A stretch of DNA of 64,000 bases from the NCBI RefSeq assembly GCF_051014445.1, contig NC_135141.1, positions 5,332,001-5,396,000 on the forward strand, given 5' to 3'. This DNA comes from Colletes latitarsis. Its lineage: Eukaryota; Arthropoda; Insecta; Hymenoptera; Colletidae. The notes under the pieces were generated by a model. That model had not been told where the DNA came from, made no database searches, and was given only the letters and a program-made list of their open reading frames with translations. Positions 55,675 to 64,000 of this stretch are shown in pieces (the stretch's first letter is position 1; the number at the start of each line of letters is the position of its first letter). The translations under genes and the position numbers were made by a program.

Positions 55675-56421
55675 AGGAGCTCGTCGAGACCCTTGATGAC
55701 GACCCTTGGGGGCGCCCTTATATGGTGGTACTGGACAAGCTCCGCCCGTGGGCGCCCCCCGTCACCGAGGGTCTTGACCCCCGGCTGCTAGAGGACGTGA
55801 TTAAAACTCCCTTCCCAATTGGGGAGATGGGACGACGTCCTCCGGCAGAGGCGACGGCCCCGTTGGAGTTGGTGGCCGAGCCGGGGGTCACGCAGGGGGA
55901 GCTGGCCGCGGCCATCAGCGCGTAACACGGCCCCGGGTCCGGATGGTGTGCCCGGCCGGGTTTGGGTCTTAAGAAACGGCGTCCTTGGGGCCGACCTCAG
56001 GCGGTTGTTTAACCGATGCCTGAGGGACGGGCGATTCCCCCCCCCCCCCAGTTGGAAGGTAGCGAGGATGGTCCTCCTCCGGAAGGAGGGTCGGCCCGCG
56101 GAGTCTCCATCCGCATATCGGCCCATCTGTCTCCTCGACGAGGTGGGCAAGCTCTTCGAGCGAGTGATTGCTGCCCGCCTCGTCGAGCACCTGTCGCGGG
56201 GTGCTCCGGGTCAGGCCGACTGCCAGTACGGTTTCGGGGGGGGGGGCGGTCGACGGTCGACGCGATCAGTCGGGTCAGGGCCCTCTCGGATTCGGCCGTC
56301 TCCCGGGGTTGGGTGGCGTTGGCGGTATCGCTGGATATTGCCAACGCGTTTAACACCCTACCCTGGGGGGAGATACGGAGGGGGCTCGAATATCATCGGG
56401 TCCCTCCGTGTCTCAGGGCAA
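55675..56421 (+). pseudogene. Internal ORF2 fragment of a B2-type LINE
   Basis: About 745 bp correspond to 1243-1999 of the B2 copy, from the region before the reverse transcriptase (PYKVVLDKLRPWAPPVTEGL-like) to SLDIANAFNTLPW and YHRVPPC. It shares the expanded C run with the copy at 177-3365. A short deletion near 55917, extra Gs near 56236 and other changes break the frame. It lacks both ends: on the left it meets minisatellite, on the right a family C 5'UTR at ~56421. Confidence 0.85.
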
Positions 56422-56746
56422 TCCCGGATACACACACCGTAACCCCCTGTTGTTCGTCGCGACGACCCTTTCGCAATTCCTTTTAGGTTTTGCGAATGGT
56501 ACGCGATGGCACGTCGGGCCGGGGGTCTTGGCTTATCCACCTGGGCCGTGAGGATGGTAACTCTGTAAATTACTCCCGAATCCCAAGCTATGATGCGCGG
56601 TGATGGGATGCATGATTGGAGGGGTAGCTTCAATCCCTAGCGGTCACCTCAGGACACCTGGCGATCTCCTGAGTATCGAACCCTCTTCTCGGGAAGGGCG
56701 TCACCCGGGAAGTGACTTGTAGTTCGTCCCGACTCGTGGGAATTCT
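56422..56746 (+). promoter_or_regulatory. 5'UTR of a family C LINE, missing its first part
   Basis: It aligns by eye with the B 5'UTR from TACACACACCGTAA onward, including GTCTTGGCTTA, AAGCTATG, GATGGGATGCATG and the CGTGGGA box before the ATG. The hairpin TTCGCAA/TTGCGAA (56470-56476 / 56490-56496) replaces the B stem TTCACAA/TTGTGAA by a paired change. The first ~75 bp seen in B are absent. Confidence 0.72.
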
Positions 56747-57640
56747 ATGGATTCGTACTTTACTGGGGATAGGGGGGTTAACGACGAGAAGGAGTTTCGA
56801 GCGGAGGAGTGTGTGGATGTGGGGATGGGGGCATCTGGGTCTGGTTATGCTAGGTCCAGGACCTCTTCAGTGTGTAGTGGGGAGAGGAGTCCGGTGTTGG
56901 GGAAGCGGAGAAAGGATATGAAAGACGTTAGGGAAGGCGGAGTGGAGAGTGTGAGTGAGGACGTGGATGATGATGTGGCGAGGATGACAATGATTGGGTT
57001 GAGGTTGCGTGCGTTTGTGTTTGTAGACTCTAATAGGGTGTCCAAGGCTGCGAGTCAGGTTATTTTGAGTGCTGTGAATGAGTATGAGGAGCAACTGATT
57101 AGACTGATGAATAAGAATGAGAGGCTGGAAGGAAGATTGGATGAGTGCGAGAGGCTTATGAGTATGGGGATGAGTGGAATGAATGGGAAGAGTGGTGTGA
57201 GTTATGCGAGTGTGGCTGGTACTAGTGTGGTGAGGGGTGTGCCTGGTGTGTCTGGTGTGAGTAAATCGGAGAGTGTGCGGTCGAATGCGAAGTCGTATGC
57301 GGTGGTCGTTAGGCCTAAGGATGCGACGGTGAAAGCGACGAGTGAGCAGGTGAAGGAGAAAGTGATGCGTGAGGTGAGTGGTGTGTTGAATGTGCGTGTG
57401 AAAGCGGTGAGGAAGATCAGAGCGGGTGGTATAGCGATTGAGACGGCGAGTGAGAGTGATTTGAAGTCGGTGCGTGAATGTAAGAAGTTTGATGAAATTG
57501 GCTTGAAAGTGGAATTGCCTAGAAAGATAGGTCCTAAGGTGATTGTGTATGATGTGCCGAATGAGATGGCGAGTCAGGAGTTCATGAATGAGATGTATGA
57601 GAAGAATATTAAGGGTAGTGTTAGTGGGGGACATGATTGA
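56747..57640 (+). pseudogene. Family C LINE ORF1 N-terminal part, fused to family B sequence
   Basis: The 297-codon frame from ATG 56747 (MDSYFTGDRG) has an acidic/serine-rich start, a helical region (SRVSKAASQVILSAVNEYEEQ; LEGRLDECERLMSMG), a linker, and an RRM-like part ending KVELPRKIGPKVIVYDVP, typical of R1-clade ORF1 just before the zinc knuckles. The knuckles are missing: at ~57626 it passes into family B ORF1 at GGGGACATGAT. The frame ends soon after, so no working fusion results. Composition is distinct, with many GTG, AGT and GAG codons and lower GC than A, B or D. Confidence 0.78.
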
Positions 57641-58832
57641 TGGCAAGCTGGCCGCCTTCCGGGAGGAGCTCCTCGCCGGAAGAGCGGTCAGCAGGAAGGC
57701 GGTGCCTCCCCGACCTGTTCCGGTACAGTCGGGGAAGGCAAAGAAGGGCGGAGTGAAGGCTCCGCCCAGCGTTGCGGCACCAGGGCCCCGGGTCGCGACC
57801 CCCAAGGGGGGTGGTGTACCCGTGGTCGCGGTGGTCGCGTCCTCCACGGCACCCTCCCAAGGGGGGGTGGCGTGGAGTGAGGTGGTGGGGCGGAAGGCGA
57901 AGCGGGCGGCGAGGAAGGCCTCGCAACCGCAGCCTCCGCCTCCGCCACCGGCGGCCAAGGTAAAGGCCGCGAAGGTCGGGAAGGCACGACCAGGTCGTCC
58001 CCCAAAAACGGCAGCGGTGACGCTGACCGTTGCGCAGGGGGGCGACCTGACCCTCGCGGAGGCGATGCGGCTCGCCAGGGAGAATATCTCCCTGGAAGAG
58101 CTGGGCATCGCCTCCGTGAGGGCGAAGAGGGCCGTGACCGGGGGTCTCTTGCTGGAGATCCCCGGTGCAGAAGGCGGCGCGAAGGCGGATCGTCTCGCCC
58201 AGAGGCTCCCGGAGCCTCTGGGCGAGCGAGGTGTCCGGGTCGCCCGGCCCACGAAGCGCACGGAGATGCGCGTTTGTGGGCTGGACGACTCGGTCAGCGC
58301 ACAGGATGTGTCCCGTGCCCTTGCGAGGGCGGGGGACTGTCCTGTGGAGGACCTGCGGCTCGGAGAGATCCGCAGGTCGCCCTCCGGCCTCGGGTCGGTG
58401 TGGGCCCGGTGCCCCCTCTCCGCCGCCCGTAAGGTGGCGGAATCCGGGAGGGTGTTGGTGGGGTGGGTTTCGGCGCGAGTGGAAATCCTCGCGCCGCGCC
58501 CGCTCCAGTGTCACCGCTGCCTCGAATTGGGGCACGTGAGGCAGTGGTGCACCTCGCCGGTGGACCGCAGCGGTCAGTGTTACCGCTGCGGTGCCAAAGA
58601 GCACCGTGCGAGCCAGTGCTCGGCGGCCCCCCACTGCCCGCTGTGTGCGGACATGGGGAGGCCAGCCGATCACAGGGTGGGGAGCAAGAAGTGCTCCCCC
58701 CCCTCCCGGAAGGAGAGGAAGAGGCGGGCTGCACCGGCTCCGGTGCCGAGGTCGGTGGCATCGTCCTCCATGGAGGTGGACGGTGCTACGGGGACGGACG
58801 GCCGGGAGGAGGCTGGCGCGGCCATTAATTAA
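57627..58832 (+). pseudogene. C-terminal two-thirds of family B ORF1 (copy B4)
   Basis: From DMIDGKLAAFREELLAGR through the RRM-like region to the knuckles CHRCLELGHVRQWC and CYRCGAKEHRASQC and the stop at 58830-58832. The frame is open but lacks the ORF1 start and coiled-coil region, which are replaced by family C sequence upstream in a different frame. Confidence 0.88.
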
Positions 58833-59709
58833 TGCCGCCCCGCCTCCTCCTCCAGGCCAACCTCAACCACTGCCGCGCGGCACAAGACTTGATGTCCCAA
58901 GTCCTCGCGGAGTGGGGGGTTGGCCTGGCGGTCGCCGCCGAGCCGTACCGCGTCCCTGATCACCCTCATTGGGTGGGCGACGCGGACGGCTTGGTGGCGA
59001 CGGTATGGGGAGGGGGCGACGGGTCCCCACCGTTCTCCTTGTTGGAGCGCGGTCGGGGATTCGTCGCCGTGGACTGGGGGGGAGTCGCTGTGGTGGGGTG
59101 CTACATTTCGCCCCGTAGCGGTCACGCTGCGTTCGAGCTGTACTTGGCCGAGGTCGCGGCATGCGTGCAGCGCAGCGCTACGCGGCCCGGCCGGTGCTGG
59201 TCCTGGGGGATTTTAATGCCAAGTCGGTGGCTTGGGGATCCCCCAGGACCTCCGTTCGCGGCGGGATCCTGGGCGATTGAGCGGCGGGGCTCGACCTCCG
59301 GGTATTGAACCGGGGGTCGGAGCACACATGCGTGCGGCGATATGGGGGGTCCATCGTGGATGTTGGATTCGCGACCCCCAACGCCGTGCGCATGGTGTCG
59401 GGTTGGCACGTGGTCGCGGGGGCAGAGACACTCTCCGATCACCGGTACATCCGGATGGAGGTCTCTGCCGCCGCGAGTGCATCCCGACACGGCCGCCTGC
59501 GTGGCACCCCACCACGCCGCTGGGCGCTTCGGCGCCTGGACAAGGACGCCCTGATGGCAGCTGCCCTCGCTGCAACTTGGCCGCAGGGAGCGGCCGAGTT
59601 GCCGAGCATAGAGGAGGAGGTCGCCCGGCTCGGAGCATTGGTCGCGGGTATTTGCGACGCGGCGATGCCTCGGGTCGGGCGGGCTTCTCCTCGCCGGGCG
59701 GTGTACTGG
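58832..59709 (+). pseudogene. Endonuclease part of family B ORF2 (copy B4), broken
   Basis: It starts at ATG 58832 in the TAATG overlap. NLNHC and AEPY are present. A small insertion/duplication near 59173-59182 shifts the frame before LGDFNAK, and a TGA replaces a tryptophan codon at about 59277-59279. LSDHRYI follows. The sequence ends at the inverted junction at 59709, before the reverse transcriptase. Confidence 0.85.
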
Positions 59710-60632
59710 CGTCGGGCGCGGACAGTCGCGACTCGCAACTCCGCGATCGCGTCCGACCACCAGTACACCGCCCGGCGAGGAGAAGCCCGCCCGACCCGAG
59801 GCATCGCCGCGTCGCAAATACCCGCGACCAATGCTCCGAGCCGGGCGACCTCCTCCTCTATGCTCGGCAACTCGGCCGCTCCCTGCGGCCAAGTTGCAGC
59901 GAGGGCAGCTGCCATCAGAGCGTCGTTGTCCAGGCGCCGAAGCGCCCAGCGGCGTGGTGGGGTGCCACGCAGGCGGCCGTGTCGGGATGCACTCGCGGCG
60001 GCAGAGACCTCCATCCGGATGTACCGGTGATCGGAGAGTGTCTCTGCCCCCGCGACCACGTGCCAACCCGACACCATGCGCACGGCGTTGGGGGTCGCGA
60101 ATCCAACATCCACGATGGACCCCCCATATCGCCGCACGCATGTGTGCTCCGACCCCCGGTTCAATACCCGGAGGTCGAGCCCCGCCGCCCAATCGCCCAG
60201 GATTCCGCCGCGAACGGAGGTCCTGGGGGATCCCCAAGCCACCGACTTGGCATTAAAATCCCCCAGGACCAGCACCGGCCGGGCCGCACAGCGCTGCACG
60301 CATGCCGCGACCTCGGCCAAGTACAGCTCGAACGCAGCGTGACCGCTACGGGGCGAAATGTAGCACCCCACCACAGCGACTCCCCCCCAGTCCACGGCGA
60401 CGAATCCCCGACCGCGCTCCAACAAGGAGAACGGTGGGGACCCGTCGCCCCCTCCCCATACCGTCGCCACCAAGCCGTCCGCGTCGCCCACCCAATGAGG
60501 GTGATCAGGGACGCGGTACGGCTCGGCGGCGACCGCCAGGCCAACCCCCCACTCCGCGAGGACTTGGGACATCAAGTCCTGTGCCGCGCGGCAGTGGTTG
60601 AGGTTGGCCTGGAGGAGGAGGCGGGGCGGCAT
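59710..60632 (-). pseudogene. Endonuclease part of family B ORF2 (copy B5), truncated at the palindrome
   Basis: From Met 60632 the frame holds the full endonuclease (NLNHC, AEPY, LGDFNAK, LSDHRYI) and the linker as far as VRARRQY (near 59710). Beyond this the frame reads into the opposite-facing B4 copy. The reverse transcriptase and 3' end are absent. The endonuclease itself shows no lesion. Confidence 0.85.
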
Positions 60633-62508
60633 TAATTAATGGCCGCGCCAGCCTCCTCCCGGCCGTCCGTCCCCGTAGCACCGTCCACCTCCATGGAGGA
60701 CGATGCCACCGCCCTCGGCACCGGAGCCGGTGCAGCCCGCCTCTTCCTCTCCTTCCGGGAGGGGGGGGAGCACTTCTTGCTCCCCACCCTGTGATCGGCT
60801 GGCCTCCCCATGTCCGCACACAGCGGGCAGTGGGGGGCCGCCGAGCACTGGCTCGCACGGTGCTCTTTGGCACCGCAGCGGTAACACTGACCGCTGCGGT
60901 CCACCGGCGAGGTGCACCACTGCCTCACGTGCCCCAATTCGAGGCAGCGGTGACACTGGAGCGGGCGCGGCGCGAGGATTTCCACTCGCGCCGAAACCCA
61001 CCCCACCAACACCCTCCCGGATTCCGCCACCTTACGGGCGGCGGAGAGGGGGCACCGGGCCCACACCGACCCGAGGCCGGAGGGCGACCTGCGGATTTCT
61101 CCGATCCGCAGGTCCTCCACAGGACAGTCCCCCGCCCTCGCAAGGGCACGGGTCACATCCTGTGCGCTGACCGAGACGTCCAGCCCAGAAACGCACATCT
61201 CCGTGCGCTTCGTGGGCCGGGCGACCCGGACACCTCGCTCGCACAGCTGCTTCCGGAGCCTCTGGGCGAGACGATCCGCCTTCGCGCCGCCTTCTGCACC
61301 GGGGATCTCCAGCAAGAGACCCCCGGTCACGGCCCTCTTCGCCCTCACGGAGGCGATGCCCAGCTCTTCCAGGGAAATATTCTCCCTGGCGAGCCGCATC
61401 GCCTCCGCGAGGGTCAGGTCGCCGTCTGCGCAACGGTCAGCGTCACCGCTGCCGTTTTTGGGGGACGACCTGGTCGTGCCTTCCCGACCTTCGCGGCCTT
61501 TACCTTGGCCGCCGGCGGCGGAGGCGGAGGCTGCGGTTGCGAGGCCTTCCTCGCCGCCCGCTTCGCCTTCCGCCCCACCACCTCACTCCACGCCACCCCC
61601 CCTTGGGAGGGTGCTGTGGAGGACGCGACCACCGCGACCACGGGTACACCACCCCCCTTGGGGGTCGCGACCCGGGGCCCTGGTGCCGCAACGCTGGGCG
61701 GAGCCTTCACTCCGCCCTTCTTTGCCTTCCCCGACTGTACCGGAACAGGTCGGGGAGGCACCGCCTTCCTGCTGACCGCTCTTCCGGCGAGGAGCTCCTC
61801 CCGGAAGGCGGCCAGCTTGCCATCAATCATGTCCCCAATCCTCCTCAGAAGATCGTCTTCTGAGGAGGACGGGGACTTCTTCACGGGCGGAGTGCGGGTG
61901 GAGGGGCCCGCGGTGCCCCGCACCACTGCCGCCGCACTCCGCTTATTTACCTCCGCCGAGGGACGCGGCGGTGGAGGAGGAGGGAGGATGGGAGGGAGGG
62001 CCGCGCTGTTCCACAGCGCCTCTGCCCTCCTCCTCCCCTGTCGCTCCTCCTCCAACAGGAGCTGCAGACGGGCGTTCCGCCCTCTGAGCTCCCGCGCCGC
62101 CTCCCTCATTTCCTCCGCCGCGGCCTTCAGGGCCTCCGCGCCACCGCTTTTCTGCCCCTTAAAGGCGCAGGCAGCGGCGACTTTCTCCACCCGCCTCAGG
62201 GACGAGGAGATCCTCTCCGATATCTCCTCGGTCACCTCGTCCCTGAGGCAACTCAGCCTCACCGACGGGCTCATCGCCCCGCCCACCTCGACGACGGCCT
62301 GCCCCGTCCTCTTCCTCTTAGAGCCTGTGTGGCTCGTGCTGGAGGAGAAGGACGAGACCGACGCCGTCTCGTCGTCCTCCTCCACCCTCCACGAAGCCGG
62401 ACCTGGCGCTGAGTGGGGCGCGAGCGCCGCCACCCTAACCCCAACCCCGTCCCCGTCCTCCCCAACCGACAAAACCCGCCCCATCCCCATTTTATTTTCT
62501 GTGTCCAT
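60632..62508 (-). pseudogene. LINE ORF1, Gag-like with three zinc knuckles (B5), one lesion
   Basis: From Met 62508 (MDTENKMGMG) through the helical region and linker. A few bases are missing near 61420 (GTCGCCGTCTGCGC where B1 has a longer C run), shifting the frame between the linker and the RRM-like region. The second part (61399-60632) has the RRM-like region and the knuckles CHRCLELGHVRQWC and CYRCGAKEHRASQC. The stop overlaps ORF2 as TAATG. Confidence 0.88.
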
Positions 62509-62853
62509 AACAATCCCACGAGATGGTCGGAAATAAAGGTCCACCCGGGCAGAGCCGCCTTACCCGGGTAAGCCTAATACTCCGGGGGTTCGGCAGGATC
62601 CCCGGAGGTGGTCGCTTGGGATTGGGCCTTCTCCCCCAACCATGCATCCCATCGCCGCGCACCATAGCTTAGGATTGGAGGGCGATTTTATAGAGTCGCC
62701 ATACTCGTGGCCCAGGCGGTTAAGCCAAGACCCCCGTTCCTCCTGCCGTCACGTACCATTCACAAAACCAATAGGGAATTGTGAATGGGTCGTTGTGACG
62801 ACCAACAGGAGGCTTACGGTGTGTGTATGACTCGGGTACCCCGGGTTCGTTAA

Positions 62854-63339
62854 TCGGATTCGACACTTGGACAATAAACAACTATATAAACTATATTATT
62901 TAATGTTACTAAAATTATTTAACATAAAGAACATAAAACGTAAACGTAAAAAAACCCATAAACGTAAAACCGAAACTGCTCTCGACCAGCGTTCGATGCA
63001 GAGTGTCCTTCCCGTCGAAGTCGACCCTTCCTTATTCCTATCTTATAATACTAATTTAAACAAAGCGCACGTTCGAGGCGCAGGCACCCGAACGTATTCT
63101 AGCTTAAACCTAACACCTCACTCGATATCTACTCTAGCTTAGACTAAACATCCTCGATCCAACGGTCCCACAGTCCGAACACATACACTTCTTACAGTTC
63201 GGCCATCCTGACAATATGGTCGTCCTCGACCATAGTTTATTGTAATAATAAATCCTCTTCTGGATAATTTGTTTCCACTTCACTTTCACTGTCACTTATC
63301 CACAATTTCATTCTGTCCGGTTGGAAGTGAATAAGGTAA
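62854..63339. other. Unassigned AT-rich sequence beside Gypsy pol
   Basis: AT-rich, with no long reading frame beyond a 91-codon lysine-rich one that looks fortuitous. It may be the rest of the Gypsy element whose pol lies at 63340-64000, but I recognise no domain or LTR edge in it. Confidence 0.4.
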
Positions 63340-64000
63340 CTATCTAATACAACTATTAATATAATCCCTAACTAAGGAACGCATATTTGGAAACCAGTAT
63401 GTTCTAGTAATCAATTCTATGGTTTTTTCTGCACCTACATGACCAACGTCGTCGTGACAGATTTGAATTACATTATTGATCATTGCTTCAGGTACGAAAA
63501 ATAATATTTTATCTTCAAACTTCTTATAAATAACCCCATTTCGCAATTCAAACTTCGCGCTTTCGAAAACCTCAAGTTCCTTATGTAATTTTTTAATTGT
63601 AGAGTCTTTCAATTGTTTATAAACTAATATCTGTTCAAACGATAAGGGTTCGATTACCAGTACATTCCGACTTAATGCATCCACATGACGCATACGATCC
63701 GCTGCGCGATGCTCTATCTCATAATCATAATTCTGCAGAATCAAACACCACCGATTAATCCGTGGATTAATGTCCTTTTTACTTAATGCTAATTTCACCG
63801 CGACACAGGCCGTTACTATAGTAAAATGCATACCTTGAAGATATATACGAAATCGTTCCAACGCATAAATTATGGCCAGTGTCTCTAACTCGTAACTATG
63901 GTAACGATTTTCCATGTCTGTCGTACGTCTGCTAAAATACATTACGGGATGCATACGTTTGTCGTTTTGTTGCTGCAATAAGATAACACCATACCCATAC
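63340..64000 (-). pseudogene. Ty3/Gypsy pol: RNase H and integrase zinc region, cut by window edge
   Basis: The frame (63978-63340, continuing beyond the window) begins in RNase H: HPVMYFSRRTTDMENRYHSYE, ETLAIIYALERFRIYLQG, then WCLILQNYDYEIEHRAA and HVDALSR, the usual Gypsy RNase H ending. A linker leads to the integrase zinc-binding part, HDDVGHVGAEKTIELITRTY, then FPNMRSLVRDYINSC. A stop follows at SCIR, where the second half of the Cys pair is expected, so integrase is truncated by a stop or frameshift. It could belong to the same family as the gag fragment at 3886-5805; the sequence does not decide this. Confidence 0.85.

Larger units (their letters stand above)
59710..62853 (-). mobile_element. 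Family B LINE (B5): 5'UTR, ORF1 and endonuclease, 3'-truncated, inverted to B4
   Basis: The - strand sequence is nearly identical to B1 from GTTCGTTAA in the 5'UTR (62853; about 50 bp of the 5' end missing) to within ORF2. It joins B4 head-on at 59710 with GTACTGG/CCAGTAC shared at both arms. No poly(A) or 3' end. Right flank is unassigned sequence and then Gypsy pol. Confidence 0.88.

Noticed and set aside
1..64000. rDNA-specific insertion, expected for R1 itself
   Set aside because: No 28S rDNA sequence flanks any LINE here. Targets are telomeric satellite, other elements and a minisatellite.

Overview
The window looks like insect subtelomeric heterochromatin, most likely hymenopteran. It is built almost entirely of transposable elements and a telomere-derived satellite, and I found no host gene, tRNA, rRNA or CRISPR. 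The host clue is a satellite of about 176 bp whose units usually carry two copies of the 11-mer CCCAGACCTAA (TTAGGTCTGGG on the other strand). From memory, this 11-mer is reported as a variant telomere repeat in some Hymenoptera. No species call is possible without a search.

Layout, left to right. 1-3885: + strand R1-clade (TRAS/SART-like) LINE, subfamily B2, cut by the window edge. 3886-5805: gag-pro part and one LTR of a Ty3/Gypsy element, - strand, sitting in satellite. 5806-6506: satellite with a 119-bp fragment of a LINE 5' end. 6507-13487: nearly complete LINE family A (A1), - strand, with its poly(A) joined to the telomeric motif. 13488-33386: about 105 satellite units, interrupted at 18217-19650 by a 3'-truncated LINE of a further family (D). 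33387-34985: second family A copy (A2), 5' part missing, at the same telomeric target. 34986-40971: nearly intact LINE family B (B1), - strand. 40972-42544: unassigned. 42545-55674: a 19-bp minisatellite split by a Ty1/Copia element (42753-49163, itself hit twice by truncated B copies at one site) and by a full-length + strand B (B3, 49512-55502). 55675-62853: mosaic of a B2 fragment, a family C 5'UTR plus ORF1, a B fragment fused into that ORF1, and an inverted B copy, giving a palindrome of about 2-kb arms. 62854-64000: unassigned sequence, then part of a Ty3/Gypsy pol gene.

The LINE families share one design: a structured 5'UTR, ORF1 with a helical N-terminal region and three CCHC knuckles, a UAAUG stop-start overlap into ORF2 (AP endonuclease, reverse transcriptase, C-terminal CCHC), a 3'UTR of about 510 bp with strong hairpins, and a long poly(A). 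Families A and B differ in sequence, but paired changes preserve a 13-14-bp 3'UTR hairpin with a 20-nt loop, and 5'UTR hairpins are also preserved. Family A enters the telomere-like repeat at one exact position (GACC|TAA). Family B inserts at assorted sites.
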